Below, in pieces: positions 50,181-60,900 of a stretch of DNA of 64,000 bases. The translations under genes were made by a program, and so were the position numbers. Numbering within the stretch: position 1 is the first letter of the stretch; each line of letters starts with the position of its first letter. Below the pieces are notes generated by a model that worked only from the letters and a program-made list of their open reading frames with translations, ran no database searches and was not told the origin of the DNA. Source of the stretch: Tachypleus tridentatus (Eukaryota > Arthropoda > Merostomata > Xiphosura > Limulidae); the NCBI RefSeq assembly GCF_004210375.1, contig NC_134833.1, forward strand, positions 146,188,127 through 146,252,126. The letters are read 5' to 3'.

Positions 50181-50453
50181 GTTTGTTTTTTTAATTCCGT
50201 CCAAGGCTACACAAGGGCTAGCTGCGCTAGCCGTCCCTAATTCAGCAGTGTAACACTAGAGCAAAGGCAGCTGATCATCATCACCCACCGCCAACTCTTG
50301 AGCTACTATTTTACCCACTAATGGTGGGATTGACCGCGTCATAATAACGCCCCCGCGGCTAAAAGGCCAAGCATGTTTGGTGGAAAGGGGATTCAAACAC
50401 GCGACTCTCAGGTTGCGAGTCGAGTGCTCTAACCACCTGGCCATGCGGGGCCC
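50181..50453 (-). mobile_element. SINE family A
   Basis: Antisense, complete; it abuts a family B fragment at its head end. Confidence 0.93.
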
Positions 50454-50527
50454 CACTGAGGGAAATCGAACCCCTGAGTTTTAGCATTGTACATCCGGAG
50501 ACTTACCGCTCTGCTAGCGGGGGACAA
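50454..50527 (-). mobile_element. SINE family B, head fragment
   Basis: tRNA-like head only (gaaatcgaacccctgagttt, ctgctagcggggga). The tail was probably replaced by the adjoining family A insertion. Confidence 0.8.
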
Positions 50528-51304
50528 AAACGAGTCGTATTGCTTCCTTCAACGTTTCAATACTAAATAAAACATACTGTTTTGTACCTTGCGAAGCAGA
50601 TCAATTATTGTTTAATACAAGAAAACAAATTGAACAATATAGCACAAAACCCAAGAAATTATATCTGGTAACAAGTTAAAGAAAAACGCAATTAAAGTAA
50701 AATCAAAACCTTCACTGAATTCTGTCCAGTGAAAGGTGTCACTGACTCCGTTTTGTGTTTCGCTGGAAAGTTTTTCTTTTGGATAAAATCGATATAAGAC
50801 TCACTAGACCTACCTGATATTTAGGCTTGGTGTAGTGTTTTCTAAACTCATTTCAAGTAAGGCTGTTTACAGTTGCAATGCGAGTTTTTCAACATTGTTG
50901 TTGATACATAGATCTCTGCCTGGCCATGGATTCATCGATAATTAACAATTTTGTAAAACAACAAAAAAAAAAAAAATTTTTGCAACATTTCTACAATCGA
51001 ACTCCATAATTGATTTTTGGTTTTCCAGACTGGTAGGAAACGGTTTTACTCAATTTGTCAGATATTAAAACAGCGATAACAGTAGTTTTATTTAATGTTT
51101 TTTTTGTAAATATTTTAGTTATATTAATTTCATTAATTAAAATTAAAACTAACTGTATTATTGTAATGTTTTAATATGAAATATTGCGCTTTGGACTTTA
51201 TGAACTTTATGACTTTCGACTTTATGAACTACAGGAGGTATATATAAATTATCAGATATGTTTCAAATCTATCATCGTATAGAAACGTTCTGAACTATTT
51301 ACGC
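50528..51304. other. Unassigned AT-rich intron sequence
   Basis: Nothing recognised. Confidence 0.5.
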
Positions 51305-51520
51305 TTTGTTTGTATTTAATTTCACGCAAATCTACTCGTAGGCTATCTGTGTCAGGCGTCTCTAATTTAGTTTTTTTTTTAGATTTGAGGATAGACATCT
51401 AGTCAGCAACACCAACTACCACCACTTGGTAGTTATCGAATCGAATAGTGAGATAGATCCTTACTTTATAACGCTCCTTCGACTAAAAGGACAAGTACGT
51501 TTGTTAACAGGGATTCGAAC
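51305..51520 (-). mobile_element. SINE family A, very old copy
   Basis: Antisense and strongly diverged, with a poly-T expansion inside. Recognisable from tttcacgcaaatctactcg and gggattcgaac. Confidence 0.8.
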
Positions 51521-51854
51521 GTTATTGGCGAAAGTTGCAAATTTTTAAAGGAAATAATACGGAACACCTTGATTTCGGGTTTAAATATTTATGAAAAATA
51601 GACCATAATTATATAATATTTTATATATATGGACACGCAGTTACGTCAGTGCCTCATAATATGTATATATAACTTTCATAATTACATGTGTGTGTGTGTA
51701 CATATAATTACACAGATCCCGATTTCACACCAACATAGAATGGCTCAGGGCGTTTCGAAACAGCTGAGCTTCAACATTATCAAACCAGATTTTCTTCCTT
51801 CAAACTTCATTACCTCTAACATTCAAAGTATAGATATAAACAAATTCAATACTG

Positions 51855-54800
51855 CTACTTATCAATAATGTACTTTGTGTTTGTATACTATACTTAATCA
51901 GGAAATACGAGACACCAGAATAAGTGTACTGTGTGTTTATATATAACAGTTAATCAGGAAATATGAGGCACAAGAATAACTGTACTCTTAATTACGAAAT
52001 ACGAGACACCGGAAGAAGTGAACTTTGTGTTTATATACTATACTTAATCAAGATATACGAGACACCAGAATAAGTGTACTGTCTGTTTATATGCTATACT
52101 TAATTAGGAAATAGGAAACACCAGAATAACCGTACTGGATGTTTGTATACTATACTTTATCAGGAAATACGAGACACCAGAATAAGTGTACTATGTTTCT
52201 GTATGCTATGCTTAATCTGGAAATATGAGACACCAGAATAACTGTATTGTATGTTAGTATAATATATTTAATCACGAAATTTTATTAGAATAAGCGAACT
52301 GTGTGTATGAATACCGCGTGTAATCAAGAAATACGAGATACTAGAATAAGTGTAATGTGTATTTGTGTACTATACTTAATTAAGAAATACGATATACTAG
52401 AATAAGTGTAATGTGTATTTGTGTACTATACTTAATCAAGAAATACGATATACTAGAATAAGTGTAATGTGTATTTGTGTACTATACTTAATCAAGAAAT
52501 ACGATATACTAGAATAAGTGTAATGTGTATTTGTGTACTATACTTAATCAAGAAATACGATATACTAGAATAAGTGTAATGTGTATTTGTGTATTATACT
52601 TAATCAAAAAATACGATATACTAGAATAAGTGTAATGTGTATTTGTGTACTATACTTAATCAAGAAATACGACATACTAGAATAACTGTACTTTATGTTT
52701 GTATACAGCATTTCTTCAGTAAATACGAGATACCAGAAGAAGTGTACTCTGTGTTTCTGTACTATAGTTAATCAGGAAATACGAGACACCAGATTAAATA
52801 TACTGTGTGTTTGTATAATACAGTTAATCACGAAATACGAAACAGCAGAATTAGTTTAAAGTGTTTGTATACCATACTTAATCAGAAAATAAGAGACACC
52901 AGAGTAAGTGTACTATTTGTTTGTATACTATACTTATTCTATAAATACGAGATACTAGAATAAGTTTACTCTATATTTGTGTACTGCACTTAATCATGAA
53001 GTTCGAGATATAAAAATAAGTGTACTGTATGTTTGTATAATTAACGTTATCAAGAAATACGAGATTTTAGAATGAGTGTACTATGTATGTGTATGTTATA
53101 CTTGTTCCGAAAATACGACATACTAAATCAAGTGTATTGTGTTTTTGTATACTATAATTAATCAAGAAATACAAGACACCAGAATAAGTGGACTATGTGT
53201 TTGTATTATGCACTTAATTAGGAAATACGACATACTAAATAAGTGTATTGTGTCTTTGAATACTATTTTTAATGAAGAAATACGAGAGACTAGATCAAGT
53301 TTACTGTGCCTTTGTATACTACACTTAACCAGGAAATACGGGACACTAAAATAAATGCGCTGTATTTTTGTAGATTGCAATTAATCAGAAAATACGAAAT
53401 AAAAGAATAAGTGTACTGTGTGCTTATTACATGTAATGAGTAAATACAACATACTAGAATAAGTGTACTGTGTGTTGTGTAATATATTTAATCACGAAAT
53501 ACGAGATACCAGAATAAGTGTGTTGCGTGTTTGTAAACTACACTTAATCAGTAAATACAAGATAGAAGAAAAAGTGTATTGTGTGTTTCTATACTGCACC
53601 TTATCAGGAAATACGAGATACTAGAATAAGTGTACTGTTTGTTTGTATTCTGTTCTTAATTAGATAATACGAACTATTAAAATAAGTATAATTTGTTTTT
53701 GTATACTATACATAACAAAGAAATACCAGTTACTTGAATAAGTGTATTATGTGTTTGTATACTATGCTTAATCAGTAAATACTAGATACTGGAAAATGTG
53801 TGCTGTGTGTAAGATACTAGAATAAGTGTTGTGTGTGTTTGTATATTATACTTAATCTAGCTAATACTAGATACTAGAAGAAGTGTACTGTGTATGTATA
53901 TACTATACTTCATAAAAAATACGACATACTAAATTAAGTGTATTGTGTTTTCGATTACTATACTTAATCAGGAAATAAGAGACACCACAATAACTGTACT
54001 GTGTGTTTGTATTCTGTAAGTAATAAGGGAATTCGAGATACTAGATTTAAGTTTACAGTGTGTTTGTATACTCTGCTTAATCACTAAATACGAGACAGTA
54101 GAATAAGGTTACTGTGTGTATGTATACAGAATTTAATGAGGAAATACGATATGTTAGAATAAGTGTATTGTTTGTTTGTATACGGCACTTTATCAGGAAA
54201 TACGAGATACTAGAATAGCTGTACATTGTGTTTGTAGCAACACTTAATCAGGAAATACAAGATACCGGAACAAGTGTACTGTGTGTATGAATATTGCATT
54301 TAATCAGGAAATTCGAGATACTAGAATAAAAGTGTACTGTGTGTTTGAATACTATACTTATCCAGATAATAGACACCAGAATAAGTGTACTGTGTGTTTG
54401 TATACTATACTTAACCAGATAATAGACACCAGAATAAGTGTACTGTGTTTTTGTATACTATATTTAATCATAAAATACCAAAACTTAGAATAAATGTACT
54501 GTGTGTTTGTACACTATCCGTAATCAAAAAGTGCCATATACAAGAAGAAGATACTATGTGTTTGTATACGACACTTAATCAGTAAATACAAGATCAAAGA
54601 TTAAGTGTATTGTGTGTTTGCATACTAAAATTTTCAAGGAAATACGAGATTCTAGAATAACTGTACTATCTATGTGTACATCATTCTTAATAAAAAAAAT
54701 ACTACGTACTAAACTAGGTGTATTGTGTTTTTGTATACCATAGTTAAGCAGGAAATTGGAAACACCAGAAGTGGACTGTGTGTTTGTATAATATAGTTAA

Positions 54801-55335
54801 TAAAGAAATACGAGACACCGAATAAGTGTACCGTGTGTTTGTATGCTACACTTAAACAAAAAATACGGCATATTAGAATACGTGTACTGTGTTTTTGTAT
54901 ACTCCATGTAATAAAAAATACGTTTAATAAGGAAATACAAAACACTTGAATAAGTGTACTGTATATGTGTATGCTATACTTCATCAGAAAATACGACATA
55001 CTAAAGTAAGTGTATTCTGTTTTTGTATACAATAGTTAATCAGGAAATACGAGACATCAGAATAAGTTTACTCTCTGTTTTGTATACCATAATTAATCAG
55101 AAAATACTAGATTATTGGGTAAGTGTATTGTGTACTTGTATATTACAATTAATCAGTAAATACTAAATACTAGAATAAGTGTACTGTGTGTTTATATACT
55201 ATACTTAATAAGATAATACGAGATACTAGAATAAGTGTATTGTGTGTTTGTATACTATACTTAATAAGATAATACGAGATACTAGAATAAGTGTATTGTG
55301 TGTTTGTATACTATAGTTAATCAAGAAATACGAGT
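51855..55335. repeat. 56-bp tandem array, about 60 units, in the prospero intron
   Basis: Unit gtttgtatactatacttaat, caggaaatacgagacaccag, aataagtgtactgtgt. Most units are diverged. 52310-52690 is a homogeneous block (gtgtatttgtgtactatact), and 55180-55310 another. The right edge lies about 10 bp before the triplicated splice acceptor. Confidence 0.95.
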
Positions 55336-55346
55336 GTAAGATTTAC

Positions 55347-55442
55347 ATTAGTACTCTGCCTTCTTTAACTTGTTTTATACTAGAACTTTAACTTCCTTAA
55401 CCAGGTTTGCACTAGTACTCTAACTTCCTTAACCAGTTTTAC
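55347..55442 (+). promoter_or_regulatory. pros: U12 branch site and AC acceptor of prospero, within a 32-bp triplicated module
   Basis: TTCCTTAAC at 55425-55433 is the U12 branch-point consensus, and the terminal AC at 55441-55442 lies about 10 nt beyond the branch A, a normal distance. The module is present three times: ACTAG-like starts sit at 55347 (ATTAG), 55379 and 55411, exactly 32 bp apart, and the coding exon itself begins with the same ACTAGTAC word at 55443. The middle copy has a second perfect TTCCTTAAC at 55393-55401; the first has TTCTTTAAC. At the position of the terminal AC the upstream copies have AT and GC instead. Shifting the middle copy by two bases would give AC, but then an in-frame TAG at 55413. 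Confidence 0.88.
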
Positions 55443-55597
55443 ACTAGTACACTAACTCCAATGCATCTGAGAAAAGCGAAGCTCATGTTCTTCTACGTAA
55501 GGTATCCAAGCTCTACGGTTCTCAAGCTTTACTTTCAAGACATCAAGTTCAATAAGAACAACACAGCGCAGCTAACCAAATGGTTCTCCAACTTCAG
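55443..55597 (+). CDS. pros: Prospero, first homeodomain exon
   Basis: This exon encodes [17 protein letters not shown] followed by the rest of the first two helices and the start of the recognition helix ([16 protein letters not shown]). It corresponds to the N-terminal third of the fused homeo-Prospero DNA-binding domain. In family members the block continues with an EFYYIQMEKYARQA-like segment; that segment and the rest of the domain are not found before 64000. The exon ends inside the arginine codon at AG|GTACGT (55597/55598), a good U2 donor in phase 2, which I recall as the position used in PROX1. The frame is open upstream only back to the TAG at 55413, consistent with the start at 55443. 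Continuing past 55597 reads into intron. Together with the large exon this makes a 712-residue partial protein. Confidence 0.95.
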
Positions 55598-55699
55598 GTA
55601 CGTTCAGTGTCAACTTACTTTTATACTGCAAATTGTAAACAGTCCTTTAACGAAATCTGAAATATTAACTACTACAGCAAAGAGATGTAACTAATCACA

Positions 55700-56070
55700 C
55701 TCATTAAAACCTACCTTATTGTGTCTCACCACCCATATATGATGCCAGAGTATAGTTATATATCTACCCACTCATGTTTAATACCACAGTGTAGTGATGT
55801 ATCTACTCATCCGTATTTATTACCACAATGTTAAGATGTATCTACTTACTGATATTTAATAAAACAGTGTAGTGATATATATATTTACCCATATTTAATA
55901 CCACAGTGTAGTGATGTATCTACCCACCCATATTTAATACCAGAGAGTAGATATATATCTAACCATCCATATTTAATACCACAGTGTAGTGATGCATCTA
56001 GTAACACTTATTTAATATCCTAGTTAAGATGTATCTACTCAACCATATTTAATACAACAATATAGTAATA
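55700..56070. repeat. 39-bp tandem array, left part (split by Tc1 element)
   Basis: Unit tgtatctacccacccatatt, taataccacagtgtagtga. The same array resumes at 57692. Confidence 0.9.
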
Positions 56071-56072
56071 TA

Positions 56073-57689
56073 CAGTCATGTGAAAAAGTTAGGACACACT
56101 ATGAAAGCCTGTGTATTTTTGTAACATTTTTGGATATATAGATATTTAATCTCAATTTTAACAATACTGAGAGTTTATAGAAATATAACTAAACAATTGA
56201 AACTGAAGAAAAGACTTTTCAAGATCTTCTGTAAATGTAATTCTACAAAAATGCATATTCTAACTGAGGAAAAGTAAGAACACTCCCCACATTTATTCTC
56301 ACTTAAAATGGCTCAACTCACACACAGGTGTATCACACCAGGTGCATATGATTAGAAGATCGTTACTCAGCATTGTGAATGAGGCTTGCCCTATTTAAAC
56401 CTCAGACATTTAGTTTGGTGTGTTCCTGACTGTTGAAGTGAGAGTCAGCACTATGGTGAGAGGAAAAAAACTGTCTGAGGCCTTCAGAAAGAAAGTTGTA
56501 GCAGCTTATGAGTCCGGTAAGGGATTTAAAAAGATCCCAAAAGATTTTGAAATCAGCCATTCCACTGTCCGGAAAATAGTCAACAAGTGGAGGGCTTTCA
56601 AAAGAACTGCCAACATGCCCAGGTCTGGTCGTCCAAGCAAGTTCACCCCGAGAGCAGACCGCAAGATGTTAAAAGAGGTCTCCAAACATCCTAACATGTC
56701 ATCACGGGACCAGCAGGCTCTGGCTTGTTGGTGTGAAAGTGCATGCCTCTACAATGAGAAATAGACTGCACAAGTTTAATTTGCATGGGAGGTTGCAAGG
56801 AAGAAACCTTTGCTCTCTAAGAGAAACATCAAGACCAGACTGAAGTTTGCCAGAGAGAATGTAGACAAAGACCAGGACTTCTGGAATAATGTTATTTGGA
56901 CAGGTGAGTCCAAAATTGAATTATTTTGACATCAGAACAGAGGGCATGTTTAGCGAAAACCAAATACAGCATTCCAGGAATATAACCTCATACCAACTGT
57001 GAAGCATGAAGGTGGAAGTGTCCTGGTTTGGGGCTGCTTTGCTGCAGCAGGACCTGGACAGCTCACAATCACAGAATCCACCATGAATTCTACTGTGTAT
57101 CAGAGGGTGATTGAGGACCATGTGAGACCATCTGTAAGAACATTAAAGCTGAAGCGGAACTGGACCCTGCAACACGACAATAACCCAAAACATACCAGTA
57201 AATCCACCAAGAACTGTCTGAAAACTAAGAAATGGAGAGTCCTGGAATGGCCTAGTCAAAGCCCAGATCTCAATCCCATTGAGATGCTGTGGGGTGACTT
57301 GAAACGGGCTATACATGCAAGAAACCCCTCAAACATCTCACAGCTGAAAGAATTCTGCATTAAGGAGTGGGGCAAACTTTCTTCAGACCGATGTCAGAGA
57401 CTGATAGATGGCTACAAGAAGCGTTTCACTGCAGTTATTTCAGCCAAAGGGGTAAACATTAGCTATTAGGGGAGTAGGGTGTCCTAACTTTTTCTTCAGT
57501 TAGAATATGTATTTTGTAGAATTACATTTACAGAAGATCTTGAAAAGTCTTTTCTTCAGTTTTAATTGTTTAGTTATATTCCTATAATCTCTCAGTATTG
57601 TTAAAATTGAGATTAAATATATATATATCCAAAAGTGTTACAAAAATACACAGGCTTTCATAGGGTGTCCTAACTTTTTCACATGACTG
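56073..57689 (+). mobile_element. Tc1/mariner element, full length, inactive
   Basis: 1617 bp with terminal inverted repeats of about 210 bp (cagtcatgtgaaaaagttag at the left; ttcacatgactg at the right), flanked by TA on both sides (56071-56072, 57690-57691). A shorter copy of the end motif (taactttttc / gaaaaagt type) recurs at the inner end of each repeat, as in IR/DR-type Tc1 elements. Inserted in a 39-bp array. Confidence 0.96.
56453..57469 (+). pseudogene. Tc1 transposase, DD34E type, disrupted
   Basis: Cut-and-paste DNA transposase. The N-terminal paired-like helix-turn-helix (SEAFRKKVVAAYESGKGFKK) and the GRPSKFTPRADRK linker are intact. The frame is then lost near 56715-56770 with a deletion of the middle, which cost part of the second DNA-binding domain. 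The first catalytic aspartate of the usual WTDES motif is glycine (WTGESK, about 56900). Stops TGA (about 56928) and TAG (about 56951) follow. The second aspartate (QHDNNPKHTSK) and the glutamate (SPDLNPIEMLW) are 34 residues apart, and the frame is open to the stop at 57469. Confidence 0.95.
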
Positions 57690-57691
57690 TA

Positions 57692-57900
57692 TGCATCAAC
57701 TCATCCGTATATTGTACCTCAGTACAGTGATGTATCTACCCACCCATATTTACTATCACAGTGTTGTGATGTATCTACCCACCCATATTTAGTATCACAG
57801 TGTTGTGATGTATCTACCAATCCATATTCAATACCACAGAGTAGTGATGTATCTACTTAAACATGTTGAGTACTGCAGTGTAGTGATGTATCTATCCACC
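57692..57900. repeat. 39-bp tandem array, right part
   Basis: Continuation of 55700-56070, with unit starts 57731, 57770 and 57809. Confidence 0.9.
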
Positions 57901-58359
57901 TCTTTTCTTATCTTACATGTATCTTCACATAGCTTTTACTATGTTTCTTTATTTTATAGTCAGTGCTACTAGTTTTTATTAAAACTGTAAGAGAAGGAAA
58001 TACGAGCGAAGTTATAAGAAAATATCGAAAATAGCTTCGTCCATTATAATTCTGGAAATTTTCATAATCTCTCCAAAAACTGTGGACTGCTCACCTTAAA
58101 CAGTACTTCTCTCTCCAAAGCTGAGCGTGTTCAACATATCTATATCCATTAGTTTAGTTATAGAATGAGTGCAAGTTAGTTTATCGTTTAACTCTTGTCT
58201 CTTATGAAAATTATCGACAAAAGAATATACGATATACGATGTACTTGAGCTCGCTGGGAAAATAAGACTATAAATAACAATTGATTTGAACTATACAGTC
58301 TCTACATGAAACCATATGATAGTGTTCCTTGTTTATATGTGGTAAACATATGTATCATC
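57901..58359. other. Unassigned intron sequence
   Basis: Nothing recognised. Confidence 0.5.
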
Positions 58360-58725
58360 GATACACTATATGATGAGTTATGTATGTCTAACTATACTTG
58401 ATGATATCTATACACTACAGTGGAACCCCTCTGAAGCAGCCACCTTCGGGACTGAGACAAACTGGCCTGATTAGAGGGGTTCCACTGTACATGATTAGGG
58501 ATTATGTAAACAAAAAAGGGACTGTGATTGAATGACCACTTTCAAGGGGTGACCAAATCTGAGGGGTGGCCGTTTAGAGAGGTTCCACTGAATATGATAA
58601 GTTATGTGTCCAACTACAGTTTGATGACATCTGTACATCTTATTTTGAGTTATGTGTGTCCAACTATACCTTGATGACATGTATGCATCTTATTTTGAGT
58701 TATGTGTGTCCAGCCAAACTTATTG
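58360..58725. repeat. 50-bp tandem array split by a MITE
   Basis: Unit gagttatgtgtgtccaacta, taccttgatgacatgtatgc, atcttatttt. One unit is left of the MITE and three are right of it. Confidence 0.85.
58418..58590. mobile_element. pogo/Tigger-like MITE with three end motifs
   Basis: cagtggaacccctct opens at 58418 after TA. An inverted end, gaggggttccactg, closes at 58487 before TA, giving a perfect 70-bp mini-element. A third end (agagaggttccactg) closes at 58590. It reads as an element with a shorter derivative or an internal end duplication. Confidence 0.85.
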
Positions 58726-59575
58726 ACTTCTATACCATAAGTATTTTCCACCGATTATGTTAAATTCTGTATCGTTCTTTGAAGCATTAATCTCATGATT
58801 CAGGAACATTAAAATAAAATTATGTGTCAGTTTTGTGATAACGAAATGTGTTAAATCACATTAGTTTACACGTCAGTCATTTTTGAAATAAACGTATATT
58901 AAATTAGGCGTGGCTATTAAAAGTAGCCTTTTTTTTTACCCCTTCTGCTAGTTGTTGAGAGACGGGACGTGGGAAAGAGACAAAGGAAAATTTACTATTT
59001 TGTTCTCACAGCTCCCGATTAATAGAAATTTTAGATCGTTGTTCATTGTTCCTGGAGACAAACACCTGCCAAAGAAACCCAAAATATTACTACTTACTTC
59101 ACGTGACAGTTAATGAGTTGTTAGGTAAAGTATTCAAAGTTACTACGCATGTCACGAAGTGAACAAAGTTTATTGTGTTTACAGAGCTTTGGTCATCATT
59201 AGTGTTAAGGATATACTTTGTATTCATACACCGTAACTTTCCTTTACTAAACTATTACAGGTCCGGAAAAAAACATTACACATTTATATACTGTTGCCCC
59301 ATTGCCGGAAACAGTTGTTTAAAAAAGTATTGAGGTAGTTATGGTGCTGTGGTCTGCTGTCGTTTCGACGGACGCCTTTTCTGTATCAGCCGGCCGACCG
59401 TGAAGACGAGAGTCGGCGGGACCCTCGTGGTATTGCTTTTGTTACCAGATGAGGGATCCGATCGATATTGTACCTCTATCACTTACTGTTTAGGACATGC
59501 TCCAGTAGGTGGCGTGAACACGCGCTTTATTCTGGACCCCTGAATAATTTTTTTTTTTTTTTCTCACAAGTATAA
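58726..59575. other. Unassigned; contains a GC-rich patch
   Basis: 59340-59545 is GC-rich and CpG-rich, with a 64-codon open frame (59349-59543) that I do not recognise, followed by a T-run. Confidence 0.4.
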
Positions 59576-59816
59576 CAGTAAAACTTGTTAAGCCGGAAAC
59601 TGCATTAGACAGAAACCTGCACGAGCCGGAAATATCATAATTTTGCAACATTATCTTCAGATTTCTCTTATAAAACGCCCTCTATATGGCGGAACCTGCG
59701 TAACGCGGACGAAAAACTATCTTTCACCTACTTCATCTATCAACAAATAGGATTAGAACCTGATTAAGGCAGAAAAAATGTTTTTGATTAAATATTAATT
59801 TCTTTAAATTTCGTTA

Positions 59817-59899
59817 CAGTCAGTATTGGTTAAATATAGTCTGTTCTTTTTTCTGACGTCATTATTCCGGAAGTCGTTATTTGAAAGAACGATTGACTG
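59817..59899. mobile_element. 83-bp MITE nested in the Tigger element
   Basis: cagtcagtattggttaaata at the left matches the inverted right end (attccggaagtcgttatttg, aaagaacgattgactg). It is bounded by TA at 59815-59816 and 59900-59901. Confidence 0.65.
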
Positions 59900-59901
59900 T
59901 A

Positions 59902-60900
59902 CTTTTGGTCGCATTTACTGATGGAAAACTAGAGAAACCATGGGTAATAAGTAAAAGTGTTTGTTTGTTTGTTTTGGAATTTCGCACAAAGCTACTCGAG
60001 GGCTATCTGTGCTAGCCGTCCCTAATTTTGCAGTGTAAGACTAGAGGGAAGGCAGCTAGTTATCACCACCCACCGCCAAGTAAAAGTGAAAATCTGTGCT
60101 GTTTTAAAAAGTTAAGAAAGAATCAACTTTCTGTGGAATGAAAAGCGAATAATAAAGGGTGGATGACAAGTGTTATATTAGAGGAATTTTTGAACAAATT
60201 AAACAAAAGAATGGAACAAGAAAATATGAATATTCTACTTTACCTAGATAATGCAACTTGTCACCTATAAGTTCAACTTTTCAAATGTTCCTTTAGTCTT
60301 TCTACTTCCATGTACAACATCAGTTCTACAGCCACTAGATAATAGAATTATACAGTGTATAAAATTGAAATACAGAAAATTGATGCTTCAGCACATTATT
60401 GCAAACATTGACAACTGTAAGAAGCATCTGAAATGACCATGAAAACTGACATGTTAGTGCAATTGCATTTTTAAGTCATTCAATCAAATGTGTAATAAAG
60501 CACTTTCGAAACTGTGAATTTATTCTTGATAATGGCGAAGACTGTGGAGAAGTTGTTTGTTATGATGATTATAGTAAAATCCAAACTCTGATTGATGCAG
60601 ATGATTGTGTGAACGTTGACAAGAATGTTTTAACAGAAACTGATGAAAGTGATTTAAAATCTATAATATTATTTCAAGATGGTAACAGTTTTAGAGATTC
60701 AGAAGATTAACAAAATTGAAAAGATAGTGAGGAAATAGAAATTCATACTCATCACAAGTGTTAAGTTATATTAATTCTATCAAATTGTATGGAATAACAA
60801 ACTTCATGAAAAGACTGTAGAATTGGGATTCTCTTTTAACAGCATGAGAAAGCCCATTAAAAACATGAAACAGTTGAAAATTGACACTTTATTCAAATAA
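59902..60900 (+). pseudogene. Tigger-type transposase (DDE_1 superfamily), N-terminus lost
   Basis: Remnants in order, in changing frames: VAFTDGKLEKPWVISKS (before the SINE), KSENLCCFKKLRKNQ, KGWMTSVILEEFLNKLNKRM, the ILLYLDNATCH catalytic motif, then VFLLPCTTSVLQPLDNRIIQ and CIKLKYRKLMLQHIIANID, an acidic C-terminal part (CYDDYSKIQTLIDADDCVNV), and KQLKIDTLFK before TAA at 60898-60900. These match the second half of Tigger/jerky-type transposases. The CENP-B-like DNA-binding half is absent and several frameshifts and stops are present. Confidence 0.9.
59960..60077 (-). mobile_element. SINE family A, 5'-truncated, nested in Tigger transposase
   Basis: Antisense tail and half of the body only, ending at caccaccc-accgcc. 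The 11-bp duplication aagtaaaagtg is at 59949-59959 and 60078-60088; removing it restores the transposase alignment (VISKS joins KSENL). Confidence 0.96.

Larger units (their letters stand above)
47023..55442 (+). other. pros: prospero U12-type AT-AC intron, 8420 bp
   Basis: The intron begins ATATCCTTT and ends in AC, phase 0. It contains four tRNA-SINE copies in near-complete form, one decayed copy, a fragment of a second SINE family, three tandem arrays (46-50, 33 and 56 bp units), and an unassigned 86-codon open frame at 47469-47729. Introns of the minor class are spliced slowly. An 8.4-kb one packed with repeats next to both ends is worth noting for isoform control. Confidence 0.85.

Noticed and set aside
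55435..55437. CCAG at 55433-55436 as the main acceptor
   Set aside because: It lies only a few bases after the U12 branch site, inside the branch-to-acceptor space; kept only as a possible minor alternative that adds Phe-Tyr.
58418..58590. Riboswitch or microRNA hairpin
   Set aside because: Ends, TA flanks and length fit a pogo-like MITE better.
59333..59345. let-7-like word tgaggtagtta
   Set aside because: Only about 10 nt match, with no 21-nt match and no hairpin partner.
59340..59545. GC-rich patch as a coding exon
   Set aside because: The 64-codon frame has no recognised family and no splice sites of note; left as unassigned.
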